Origin: Deltaproteobacteria bacterium RIFCSPHIGHO2_02_FULL_40_28
GTDB taxonomy: Bacteria > UBA10199 > 2-12-FULL-40-28
Length of the DNA: 64,000 bases
NCBI GenBank assembly: GCA_001798135.1
Contig: MGRJ01000015.1
Span: 62,001 to 126,000 of the forward strand
Reading direction: 5' to 3'
Shown here: positions 38,701-46,555 of the stretch, in pieces
Layout: every line of letters starts with the position of its first letter
Numbering within the stretch: the stretch's first letter is position 1
The notes under the pieces: model-generated
Databases searched by the model: none
What the model was told of the DNA's origin: nothing
The model's input: the letters and a program-made list of their open reading frames with translations, nothing else
Made by a program: the position numbers and the translations under genes

Positions 38701-39161
38701 TTATCACGACTAAAAAAGGCAGCCGGATGGCCTTTGTAACCTTAGAAGACCTTTCTGGTTTAGTCGAAATTATCGTTTTTTCAGATCTCTTTCAAAAAAA
38801 TCCAGATTTATTTTCTCAAGAATATCCAATAGTTATAAAAGGAGTACTTGACCGATCCACAGAAGGGGTTAAAATAATAGCTAAGGAGGCAAATTTACTT
38901 ACGGCAATCCTCCAAACAAAAACACGAAGTATTCATTTTACGATTCCATTGCAGCATTTAACCAATGATCGCTTGCAACATTTTCATCAAATTTTAGGTG
39001 AATATCCAGGGCCATTTAAAAGTTATGTTCACGTTATTGACGAAGGGTGTTCTGAAACTGTCATGGAATTACCTGTGGGCCTTAGTTTGTCTGAAAGAGA
39101 AGCGTTATTTACTAAAGTAAACCGTATTTTTCAAAAGGAGGTTTCTTCTTTAAAGTTTTAA
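35706..39161 (+). CDS. dnaE: DNA polymerase III subunit alpha
   Basis: 1151 residues from ATG 35706, 11 bases after guaA. The N-terminal PHP domain starts FAHLHNHSDYSLL with its metal-binding histidines. The palm has GPGRGSSAGSL near 362 and the catalytic aspartates PDVDIDF near 404. Later come RHASTHAAGVVIS, ALYRPGPLGSGM, GFNKSHSAAYALV and a C-terminal OB fold (LVGITTKVKI). It is the replicative polymerase, of the DnaE1 type by length and order. Confidence 0.97.
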   Translation: MTFAHLHNHSDYSLLQGAIRIKDLVGRAKAYGMPAVALTDYGNIFGAIEFYTECKAQGIKPIIGAVLYHPSNNQRKLKTHRRGIDYLFELLVLITNKKGYLNLCEIITQSYLDGFYYKPRIDTELLTGRTEGLIAFSGGWDGAISRYLSMGEEAQAREVTHTYHNLFQNKFYMELHENGIEGQHEINQKLVQLAKQENIPLVATNNCHYLNQDDAEAFETLLCIQTGATLHGGADHLKYSTNGYYFKTVEEMNEAFAYVPEALENIPQIIEQIDFSFDLKNYYFPKFEPPVKKSLDDYLEDQAKEGLEKRWPSLIKKEDEASLKIKYLKRLEVELNMIKKMGFSSYFLIVSDFIRYAKSKGIPVGPGRGSSAGSLVAFCIEITDIDPLPYKLLFERFLNPERVTMPDVDIDFCMNRRNEVLDYVNQKYGNVSQIITFGKMKAKAVIRDVGRVLEIPYAEVDRIAKLVPNALNITLDQALKEEPRFKEISDQNPQVERLLEIAHKLEGLNRHASTHAAGVVISDRKLTEFLPLYKGSNNDIVTQFDMKAVEKVGLIKFDFLGLKTLTVIQDAIKIIRRTQGRELHILDIDVSDQKVYELLSHGDTPGIFQLESSGMKDLLTRLKPNCFEDLIAVLALYRPGPLGSGMVDDFINRKQGKVPIIYDVPQLKGILEETYGVIVYQEQVMQIASVLAGYSLGEADLLRRAMGKKKPEEMAAQRIRFLQGCEKNKIHKERAEKIFDLMAKFAEYGFNKSHSAAYALVTYQTAYLKNYYPVEYMAAILSSEMQDTDKIQYYIHDCQSHGINVEKPHINESFFGFSVIDNKTIHYGLGALKNVGEGAIEAIIESRKKDGPFKSFFDFCICIDHRKVNKRVIESLIKSGSFDTIEKTRSGIFNSLELAIDTALKLQKEKSIGQSNLFEFIAAKNHETPHLKYPDIPDWMENEKLTYEKESIGFYFSGHPLKVFENEVRKISTSNSTLLPHLANQTEVTLVGITTKVKIITTKKGSRMAFVTLEDLSGLVEIIVFSDLFQKNPDLFSQEYPIVIKGVLDRSTEGVKIIAKEANLLTAILQTKTRSIHFTIPLQHLTNDRLQHFHQILGEYPGPFKSYVHVIDEGCSETVMELPVGLSLSEREALFTKVNRIFQKEVSSLKF

Positions 39162-39184
39162 GATTTTTAAAGAGAGGATAATCA

Positions 39185-40426
39185 TTGAGAGAACAAGAAA
39201 CAACATTCCTTGTTGGTTATTATGATTCCATCAAAAGAAAAAAATGGGATGGAATTGATGCTTTAAATGAACTTAAATCTTTAGTTAAAACCTCGGATTT
39301 AATTGAAGTAGGCGCAACCCTGTGTGAAGTAAGAGCCATTAATCCTGCCACCTACCTGGGAAGTGGAAAAGTTTTAAGCCTTGCAGAAGAAATCCAAAAA
39401 TTAAATGCCCAAGTTGTTATTTTTGATGGCAACTTAAGTCCCACGCAAAATAGAAACTTGGAAGAACTATGGAAAGTAAAAGTTTTAGATCGCACCAGTC
39501 TTATTTTGGATATTTTTGCTCTGCATGCCAAATCCAGAGAAGGAAAAATGCAGGTTGAATTAGCTCAGTACGAATATCTTTTGCCCAGGTTGGTTGGAGC
39601 TTGGACCCACTTGTCAAAACAGAGAGGTGGTGGAGTTGGTTTACGTGGCCCAGGTGAAACCCAGTTGGAAGTTGATAGACGAAGAGTAAAAGAAAAAATA
39701 TCTCGGATTCGTGAAGAAATTAAAAAAATGTCCTGTGCCAGGGAAATTCAAAGACGTCAAAGAGAATCGGTTCCTATGCCTACTATTACTTTAGTGGGAT
39801 ATACCAATGCTGGAAAATCAACTTTGTTTAATAAAGTAGCAGAAGGGGCTCAGGTTGTAGAAGATAAACTTTTTGCAACCTTGGATCCTAAATCAAAAAA
39901 AATGGAATTACCCTCTGGGCAAGAAATTATTTTAACTGATACAGTGGGTTTTATTCGTGATTTACCACACGAGTTAGTGCAAGCCTTCCACTCCACTTTT
40001 GAACAAGTAAGCCTTTCGAGTATTTTGGTGCATGTGGTAGATGTAAGCCATCCCCAATATAGGCATCGAATTGAAATTGTAAATAATGTTTTACATGATC
40101 TTCATCTTGATGCTATTCCTGTGATTGTTGTTGCCAATAAAATTGATCAAATTTCTGCAGATAATGAAAGTTCATCCCATCTGATTCAACTTTCTGCCTT
40201 GGATGGAAAAGGAATAGAAGTGCTTTTAAACAGGATTGATTGCGTTTTATCCCAGAAGCAGAAATCTATGAGACTCTTTTTTCCTCATCCCTATGGTGCT
40301 CTGCTCTCTAATCTTTATCATTATGGGTGTGTTCTTCTCTCGAAGAATACACATAAGGGAGTGGAGGTTCACGTAAGTCTTCCCGAAAAGTGGCAAAGGA
40401 TTTATGCTGCCTATGCCATCTCTTAA
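39185..40426 (+). CDS. hflX: Ribosome-associated GTPase HflX
   Basis: 413 residues. The start is TTG 39185, supported by GAGAGGA at 39172-39178 and by the lack of a nearby ATG. The N-terminal HflX domain has NPATYLGSGK, VVIFDGNLSPTQNRNLE and a GGGVGLRGPGETQLE linker. The G domain has the P-loop GYTNAGKSTLFN near 202, DTVGFIRDLP near 250 and NKID near 318. HflX splits stalled ribosomes under stress. Its last 23 bases overlap the next gene. Confidence 0.95.
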   Translation: MREQETTFLVGYYDSIKRKKWDGIDALNELKSLVKTSDLIEVGATLCEVRAINPATYLGSGKVLSLAEEIQKLNAQVVIFDGNLSPTQNRNLEELWKVKVLDRTSLILDIFALHAKSREGKMQVELAQYEYLLPRLVGAWTHLSKQRGGGVGLRGPGETQLEVDRRRVKEKISRIREEIKKMSCAREIQRRQRESVPMPTITLVGYTNAGKSTLFNKVAEGAQVVEDKLFATLDPKSKKMELPSGQEIILTDTVGFIRDLPHELVQAFHSTFEQVSLSSILVHVVDVSHPQYRHRIEIVNNVLHDLHLDAIPVIVVANKIDQISADNESSSHLIQLSALDGKGIEVLLNRIDCVLSQKQKSMRLFFPHPYGALLSNLYHYGCVLLSKNTHKGVEVHVSLPEKWQRIYAAYAIS

Positions 40427-41087
40427 TTTTGTGAAACCCAACAATCATCTCCCTTTTAAAATTATTTATCAGGATCACGACTATCTTTTTATTGATAAGC
40501 CCCATGGCTTTCATAGTATTGCCTTAAATGAAAAAGATGAAACCACTGTTGTTAACTGGCTTCATGCAAAGATTCCTCAAAATTTATCTTGGGCATCTCC
40601 ATTAGAAATGGGTCTTTTAAACCGGCTTGATTTTGAAACTTCAGGTCTTCTTTTATGTGCTCTTTCTCCACAGGCTTATCAATTAGCACGCGATTTGTTT
40701 AAAAAGAGACTGGTTCAAAAGGAATATTTATGCCTCACAGAAAAATCTCCTCCTCTTGATTTGCACCGTGCTTATGCTGTTGGGCGATACAGGGGCTCTA
40801 AAAAAGTAAGTTTTTTCTCAAAAGAAAAAAGAAACACAAAAGAAGTTTTAACTGAGATTATTGATTTTCAAAAAACACAGGAAGGTTTTTTGGTTGCAAT
40901 CCGTTTAATCACTGGTTTTAGGCATCAAATCCGGGCTCATTTAAGTTTTTTAGGTTGTCCTATCAAAGGGGATGGGCTCTACGGAGGAGCGCCTTACAAA
41001 CGTTTGATGCTGCAAAGTCAAAAGTTAGCTTTCCAACTTCCTTCCTCTCGTTTATACTCTCATGAGTCTGGACTTATTTTCCCATGA
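40404..41087 (+). CDS. RluA-family RNA pseudouridine synthase
   Basis: 227 residues (ATG 40404, or ATG 40413 three codons later). The catalytic segment is LLNRLDFETSGLLL near residue 70, with the active Asp in RLD. The usual HRLD reads NRLD here, a slight departure. The C-terminal TGFRHQIRAHL near 171 is typical. No S4 domain is present, so it resembles the short RluA/TruC-like forms. The RNA target cannot be told. It overlaps hflX by 23 bases and the TPR gene by four. Confidence 0.87.
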   Translation: MLPMPSLNFVKPNNHLPFKIIYQDHDYLFIDKPHGFHSIALNEKDETTVVNWLHAKIPQNLSWASPLEMGLLNRLDFETSGLLLCALSPQAYQLARDLFKKRLVQKEYLCLTEKSPPLDLHRAYAVGRYRGSKKVSFFSKEKRNTKEVLTEIIDFQKTQEGFLVAIRLITGFRHQIRAHLSFLGCPIKGDGLYGGAPYKRLMLQSQKLAFQLPSSRLYSHESGLIFP

Positions 41088-41785
41088 AGAAAAGATTTTT
41101 ATTTTTACTTTTTTTAGGTGTTTTTCAGAGTACCATTGCTTATGCCCTTTCTATGCGTTTGGTTGGTATTGAAGCCTATATGGATCATCAATACTCTGAG
41201 GCCATTCCTTATTTTGTTAAAGCCATCTCACTAGATCCTCATGATGAAACTTCTCGCTACTTGCTTGCCGCTTCTTACTGCAAAACTGGAAAAATTTCCC
41301 AAAGTTTAAGCGAGATAACCCCCCTTGTACAAAAAGATGCTGCTTATTATTTTTATAAAATTGAAATGGATTCTGATTTTCAGGTATTAAAAGGCCGGTC
41401 TGATTACTTGAGTTTAAAATCCCAATATCCTCCTTCCTATCTATCGGAAGATAAAACAACAAACGAAAAAATTTATGTTAATCAGGAAGGGCTTCATTGG
41501 CTAAATAGAGGAATGAATACTCTCGTAAGCCAAATGCCCGGGGCTATTTTTCAAGCTGCTTTTATTAATCCCCATTATTTTTATTATACTTGGTCTAGTG
41601 TGAGGGGAGAGGGGTCTTCTTTTTATGGAATTTCTATTTGTTCAAGAGAGAATAAAAAAATTGAAGAACTTTATCAGGGAGTGGAACCTGTTTTTAATGT
41701 ACGGGTTAATTCTTTAGAAAACAAAAAATCCACTTTGACTTATCAAATTAAAAATCAAATGAATACTCGCGAATTACCAAGGTAA
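41084..41785 (+). CDS. Exported TPR-containing protein of unknown function
   Basis: 233 residues. A signal peptide of about 21 residues (basic start, hydrophobic core, cleavage near AYA) is followed by a short tetratricopeptide region at about 25-100 (EAYMDHQYSEAIPYF, SRYLLAASYCKTGKI). The C-terminal half is mixed and unrecognised. It is probably periplasmic. Translation is coupled to the pseudouridine synthase by ATGA. Its 3' end overlaps the convergent glycosyltransferase gene by 12 bases. Confidence 0.7.
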   Translation: MKKRFLFLLFLGVFQSTIAYALSMRLVGIEAYMDHQYSEAIPYFVKAISLDPHDETSRYLLAASYCKTGKISQSLSEITPLVQKDAAYYFYKIEMDSDFQVLKGRSDYLSLKSQYPPSYLSEDKTTNEKIYVNQEGLHWLNRGMNTLVSQMPGAIFQAAFINPHYFYYTWSSVRGEGSSFYGISICSRENKKIEELYQGVEPVFNVRVNSLENKKSTLTYQIKNQMNTRELPR

Positions 41786-42712
41786 TTTTTTTTCTTTTAT
41801 CTTCTGATAAATTTTTTGAATTAATTGAGGCAATGGGATCAAAAGAAACAAATATTGTCCAAGATTTAAAAAATAAAAATTGAGTTTTAGGGCCTTCCGT
41901 GCTGATTCTTTGGCCTCTTTTATTTTTCCTTCCACTCCCAAGTAAAAAGTTTCCATAAAGTAGGTGTGGGACATCTTGTTTGAAAAAACTTTCCCTAATT
42001 TGTTTTTAAAATCTGGATGTTTATTGCAAAGATTTGTGAGGTTGTTTCTCATCTGTTCATAAACTTGACGGGGGTCATAATTAAGGGAAGTGCTTTTTTG
42101 ATGACGACGCCAAAATCCTAAAACTTCGTCTGTGCCATAGATAGGATGGAAATAAGCAATTTCAATCCATTTTAAATAATCACAGAGAGGACCATATCCA
42201 TCAAAAGGTCCAAGTTGATCAAAAACTGATTTTCGTAGAGTGACTGTAATCATGGGGATAAAACAATATTTGCCAAAGAGCATGATATCGGGATTTTTTT
42301 GATAGGTCTTATAAACATCATGAAAATAACCTAAAATCTTATTATTTTCATCAATGATGGCTGCATTAGAATAAACAAGGGCTAATTTGTCTTGTTTCTC
42401 TAAAAGAGCAACTTGCTTTTCAAAACGATCGAGGGCAAGCACATCATCACTATCAACAAAGGCAATATATTTCCCTTGGGCCATTTTTAAACCCAGGTTT
42501 CGAGCATGCACAACCCCCTTATTTTCCTGAAAGATTATTTTGAACCTAGACTCATATTTTTTAATGAGAGAAACAGAGTGGTCGGTGCTCCCATCATCAA
42601 TCACAATAATTTCTATGGGTTGATAAGATTGATTTAAAACACTTTCTAGGGCGTTCGTGATGTAAGAGGCATGATTGTAAGAAGTAATCACAACGGTTAG
42701 TAATGGATTCAT
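41774..42712 (-). CDS. Family 2 glycosyltransferase
   Basis: 312 residues. The GT-A fold opens with VVITSYNHASYI, then IIVIDDGSTDHS near residue 36, NKGVVHARNLGL near 65 and the DXD-like AFVDSDDVLALDRF near 88. It should transfer a sugar from a nucleotide donor at the inner membrane face. The donor and acceptor are unknown. The C-terminal hydrophobic patch (YFLNLGQYLFLLIPLP) may touch the membrane. It is divergent from the family 4 enzyme and begins the surface-glycan block. Confidence 0.9.
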   Translation of the reverse strand: MNPLLTVVITSYNHASYITNALESVLNQSYQPIEIIVIDDGSTDHSVSLIKKYESRFKIIFQENKGVVHARNLGLKMAQGKYIAFVDSDDVLALDRFEKQVALLEKQDKLALVYSNAAIIDENNKILGYFHDVYKTYQKNPDIMLFGKYCFIPMITVTLRKSVFDQLGPFDGYGPLCDYLKWIEIAYFHPIYGTDEVLGFWRRHQKSTSLNYDPRQVYEQMRNNLTNLCNKHPDFKNKLGKVFSNKMSHTYFMETFYLGVEGKIKEAKESARKALKLNFYFLNLGQYLFLLIPLPQLIQKIYQKIKEKKLPW

Positions 42713-42741
42713 GGGAAAAGATTAGTGGAAACTTAAAAGCG

Positions 42742-42779
42742 AATCAAACCGATAAGTCATATAGATTTCATTTGATTCA
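42742..42779. promoter_or_regulatory. Inverted repeat between divergent glycosyltransferase genes
   Basis: GAATCAAA (42742-42749) and TTTGATTC (42772-42779) are perfect 8-base arms 22 bases apart. The right arm contains TTGATT, which with TAAAAG at 42795-42800 (16-base spacer) could form the promoter of the gene starting at 42813. A shared regulator for both directions is possible. Confidence 0.4.
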
Positions 42780-42812
42780 TTTTTCTTAATGATTTAAAAG
42801 GGTTACCTTATT

Positions 42813-43997
42813 ATGGATAAAACTATCCATCACAAAATTCTTCTTCTTAATTATGAATTTCCTCCTTTAGGAGGGGGTGGGGGTAGGGCTTTAGCCCAAA
42901 TTGCCAAGGAGATGGCAGCCAGTGGCCATAGCATTACGGTTATGACCTCCCATTTTAAAGGTTTAGCCAGGGTAGAAAAAATAGATGGTTATGAAGTGAT
43001 CAGGATCCCTTCTCTTCGAGCATACCAGGAAAAATGTCGTATTCATGAAATGATTGCTTTTCTTTTTTCCTCTCTTTTTTTTGGACTTTTTTGGGCCTAT
43101 AAACACAGGCCTAAGACTGTTATTGCCTTTTTTACCATTCCTTCTGCTCCTGCAGCCCTAGCTATTAAAAAGTTTTTGGGTATTCCTTTTATTGTTTCCC
43201 TTCGTGGTGGTGATGTTCCTGGATTTATGCATCAGCAAATTGGCATTTATCATACTTTAACAAAACCTCTGACGAGATATATTTGGTCACAAGCCTCATC
43301 CATTGTAGCTAATAGTGAGGGATTAAAAAATTTAGCACTCCAAACCAAAAAAAATGCCCAAATTAAAATTATTCCCAATGGAGTAGATTTAAATTTTTTT
43401 GCTGGTGAAAAAAATCTCAGTTTTTTTGAGATTGAATCTCGCATTCAAAAAGAAGTCTCTGAAGGCTCTTTTAAAATTTTGACTGTTGGACGATTTTCTA
43501 AACAAAAAGATGTAGCCACTCTTATTCAAGCTTTTCATTTGATTAAAAAAACTGTTTCTTTTCCAATTGAACTCTGGCTTGTAGGAGATGGGCCTGAAAA
43601 GAAAAATTTAGAAAGTTTAGTGTCTCATTTGGGGCTTAATCAGGATGTTATTTTTTTTGGATGGCTTAATCCCCAACAAATTAAACGCGTTTATAGGCAA
43701 GCTCATCTTTTTGTACTTTCTTCTCTCTGTGAGGGTATGCCCAATGTTCTCTTAGAGGCCATGGCTTCAGGTTTACCTGTTATTGCAAGTCGTGTAACAG
43801 GAAATACTGATCTGATAGAAGACAAGGTTAATGGTTATCTTTTTACTCCTGAAAATCCGGAAGAACTAGCACAGGTTATTTTTTCTATGATGAATAATGA
43901 AAAAACAAGAGAAAAGATAGCCCAAGATGGTCTCAAAAAAGTTCATCTTTTATCTTGGGATAAAGTGGCAAGAGATTATTTAAGTCTTTGCGCCTAA
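42813..43997 (+). CDS. Family 4 glycosyltransferase
   Basis: 394 residues, GT-B fold. The N-terminal EFPPLGGGGGRALAQIAKEM is the glycine-rich acceptor-side loop. The C-terminal half has TVGRFSKQKDVATLIQAF near 218, LVGDGPEKKNLE and the donor-binding LSSLCEGMPNVLLEAMASGLPVI near 308, with the EX7E glutamates. It is a retaining enzyme, probably for lipopolysaccharide, capsule or another lipid-linked glycan. Its 3' end lies 5 bases from the next chosen start. Confidence 0.93.
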   Translation: MDKTIHHKILLLNYEFPPLGGGGGRALAQIAKEMAASGHSITVMTSHFKGLARVEKIDGYEVIRIPSLRAYQEKCRIHEMIAFLFSSLFFGLFWAYKHRPKTVIAFFTIPSAPAALAIKKFLGIPFIVSLRGGDVPGFMHQQIGIYHTLTKPLTRYIWSQASSIVANSEGLKNLALQTKKNAQIKIIPNGVDLNFFAGEKNLSFFEIESRIQKEVSEGSFKILTVGRFSKQKDVATLIQAFHLIKKTVSFPIELWLVGDGPEKKNLESLVSHLGLNQDVIFFGWLNPQQIKRVYRQAHLFVLSSLCEGMPNVLLEAMASGLPVIASRVTGNTDLIEDKVNGYLFTPENPEELAQVIFSMMNNEKTREKIAQDGLKKVHLLSWDKVARDYLSLCA

Positions 43998-44002
43998 CAA
44001 CC

Positions 44003-45667
44003 ATGAAAAAATTCATTAGAAGCCCTTATTTTTTATTTTTATGTTCTTTCCTCATAAGAACACCTACTTTTAATTTTCATTTTCTTAATATTGATGAGCT
44101 TACCAATGGCATCTTTGCTAGTTTTATTTTGGATCACCAGTTAAATCTCAAAGATTTCTTAGGAAATACTTATCTTTTAACCCATTACCTCTATGTACTT
44201 GTTTATTTTATTTTTGGAAAAAATAACCTTTTAGCGATTCATGTGATGAACGCCTTATGGAATGCTTCTACTTCATTAGTCCTTTATTTTTGTGGTAAAA
44301 AATTAACCAACTCTCATAGGGGAGGGCTTTTTGCCGGATACTATCATGCTTTTTTCTCTATTGCTTTTTTTGCCAAGGATTTTCAATCTGCTTTATCAGA
44401 AGGATTTTCCCTGCTTCCAGCCTCATTAGCTTTTTTGTTTTTTTTAGGATTTATCAAAAATAAAAGTTCCAAATCTTTATTTTTTTCTGGGCTTTTCATT
44501 GGTGTTTCTTGTCTTTTCAAATCCCCATCGGGCATCATTATTGTGCCACTCATACTTGCTATTATTTTTTATTCGGAAAAGCCCTTGGGACATTCTCTTA
44601 TTGCCTTATTAGGCTTAATTCTCACTCTCTCTGTCCCTTATTTGATTCAAGGTGATTTTTATCATTCTATAAAAGATGGCTTTTATCAAATCCGTGGGAT
44701 TAACAAAGGGTATATTCAAGCTTATAGTGAAATCCCTTTTACCTATTGGTTAATTAAATATTTGATTCGCACCCTGCTTATTTTTATGGCTATGCTGCCT
44801 GTTACTTACTTGGCTTTTCGTTCGGTAAAAATTTATTTTAAAGATAGAATTTCCATTCCTAATTATGAATCCATAGCGCATATCTATTTGTTTTTGTGGC
44901 TTTTAAGTATGTGGTTTGTGGTTACATTAGGTAAGAGAATTTTTTATCATTATTTTATTTTCATAATTCCTCCGCTTTGTTTAATGGCTGCCATCACCAT
45001 AGGAGCTAAAAAAATAAGTGTTAAAAATATTTTGAAATCAAAAACTCTTTTTTTAGTTCATCTGGTTGGACTGGCCTCAATTATTGCTTTTTTTTCAGAT
45101 GGAGTATTAAGATGGAGTGTCTCTCATCAAACTTTTCCAGCTGCAATTAATTATATTAAAACGTATTCAAAACCCCATCAGCCTATTTTTGTGTGGGGAC
45201 TCTTACCTCAGATTTATTATCTTTCGAGTCGGAAACCAGCAAGCACAATGATATGGGCAGATTCTTTAGCTGGATTTTCACCAGGCACTCCAGCAATGGA
45301 ATACATGAGAATAACAGGTAAAAAACTCACCATTCCTGAAGAAGTACTTAAAGATTTAGCCCCTTATAAAGAAAATATATCTAAAAACGATCCTATCACA
45401 AAAAATAGGATATCTTTTTTAAATGAAAATGAACTTTTAACCATTAATGAAGTTCTATCCCGAATTGATAATCCTCTTTGGCAAAAACTTTTCTCTGATT
45501 TTTTTAAAACGCCACCTGTTATTTTTATTGATACTTCAACTCATGGTGCCAGAGGTTTTTCTAGCTATCCTCTTGCTCACTATGAATTACTTAAAAAATT
45601 TATTATCGATAACTATCATTTTATTGGAATTTATGATGGATTATCTTTTTATCAACTCAACTCATGA
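44003..45667 (+). CDS. Family 39-type (GT-C) membrane glycosyltransferase
   Basis: 554 residues from ATG 44003; TTG 43988 is a weaker option. About ten membrane spans are visible, and the first periplasmic loop holds the acidic pair in NIDELTNG near residue 28, as in ArnT/PMT enzymes. These use polyprenyl-phosphate sugars on the periplasmic side. The large C-terminal domain (about 380-554) is soluble. It lies between the family 4 enzyme and a flippase-like gene with ATGA overlap. The sugar and acceptor are unknown. Confidence 0.82.
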   Translation: MKKFIRSPYFLFLCSFLIRTPTFNFHFLNIDELTNGIFASFILDHQLNLKDFLGNTYLLTHYLYVLVYFIFGKNNLLAIHVMNALWNASTSLVLYFCGKKLTNSHRGGLFAGYYHAFFSIAFFAKDFQSALSEGFSLLPASLAFLFFLGFIKNKSSKSLFFSGLFIGVSCLFKSPSGIIIVPLILAIIFYSEKPLGHSLIALLGLILTLSVPYLIQGDFYHSIKDGFYQIRGINKGYIQAYSEIPFTYWLIKYLIRTLLIFMAMLPVTYLAFRSVKIYFKDRISIPNYESIAHIYLFLWLLSMWFVVTLGKRIFYHYFIFIIPPLCLMAAITIGAKKISVKNILKSKTLFLVHLVGLASIIAFFSDGVLRWSVSHQTFPAAINYIKTYSKPHQPIFVWGLLPQIYYLSSRKPASTMIWADSLAGFSPGTPAMEYMRITGKKLTIPEEVLKDLAPYKENISKNDPITKNRISFLNENELLTINEVLSRIDNPLWQKLFSDFFKTPPVIFIDTSTHGARGFSSYPLAHYELLKKFIIDNYHFIGIYDGLSFYQLNS

Positions 45668-46542
45668 CATCTTCTCTTAAAATTATTTTTAAACTTGTTT
45701 GTACCATTGCTTTAATTGTTCTTATTATTTTTTGGATCAAATGGGACAATGTTTGGTTTTCTATAAAACAAAGCAATGCTTTGATTATCATTTTTCCAAC
45801 AATGGTATGGATAGTTTCACTTTTGCTAGGAGCTTTAAGATGGTTTTTTCTTTTGCGAGAAAAAGAACATCCCATCAGTTATAAAAAAATAGCAGTGCTT
45901 TATTGGCAATCTCTTTTTTTCATCAACTATTTACCTGCGGGCCTGGGAGGTGATGTTTTCCGGTTTAAAAAACTAAGAGATTTAAAACTTCATTCTAAAA
46001 CAAACATTAATATTCTCATTATAGATCGTGCCAGTGGATTTTTTGGCATTCTTTTGCTTATTCTTCTTTTAGGTTTCAGTGTAAAGGATTTGATCCGGGC
46101 TCACACTGATTTACAGGCTATTTATCTCTTGTCTGCAGTGGGCATGGGTTTAATGATGCTTGCCTGTATTTTAAAACCAAAATTTCTCAAACATATTCTT
46201 AATTTCAAAACTGAAATTTTATTAAAGATTATTTTGATTTCCACTTTTTTTCAATTTTTAAGCTCTCTATCCCTTTATTCCATTTTCCATTTTCTCCATA
46301 TTGGTCTTCCTTTTTACCAAGGCTTATGGCTTGCCACTTCTACCACTTTAAGTGAGCTTATTCCCATCACCATTAATTCCATTGGAGTAAAAGAATTGAG
46401 TGGTGTGTATTTATTTGACTATCTCAACTCTTCCAAAGAAGAAATTATTTCTGTTTTTATTGTTGCGAGATCGTTGCAACTTATTCTTTCTTTATCAGGA
46501 GGCATGCTTTACTTGTTTTTTAATTTTAAAAAGGCTAGATAG
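45664..46542 (+). CDS. Flippase-like integral membrane protein (UPF0104/LPG synthase TM family)
   Basis: 292 residues with about eight spans. The family core YLPAGLGGDVFRFKKL near residue 90 and the later DRASGFFGI and TINSIGVKELSGVYLF segments are those of the UPF0104 family, which includes the membrane half of lysyl-phosphatidylglycerol synthase and AglD2-like proteins. Here, coupled to a GT-C enzyme, a role in moving or presenting a lipid-linked sugar is the likely reading. A second, divergent member is at 57295-58269. Confidence 0.82.
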   Translation: MTSSLKIIFKLVCTIALIVLIIFWIKWDNVWFSIKQSNALIIIFPTMVWIVSLLLGALRWFFLLREKEHPISYKKIAVLYWQSLFFINYLPAGLGGDVFRFKKLRDLKLHSKTNINILIIDRASGFFGILLLILLLGFSVKDLIRAHTDLQAIYLLSAVGMGLMMLACILKPKFLKHILNFKTEILLKIILISTFFQFLSSLSLYSIFHFLHIGLPFYQGLWLATSTTLSELIPITINSIGVKELSGVYLFDYLNSSKEEIISVFIVARSLQLILSLSGGMLYLFFNFKKAR

Positions 46543-46555
46543 GCTGGATAAAAAA

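Noticed and set aside
46400-46555. Upstream extension of the histidine kinase reading frame
   Set aside because: It lies inside the flippase-like gene in another frame, has no kinase or sensor features, and ATG 46556 fits the family and follows directly after the preceding gene.
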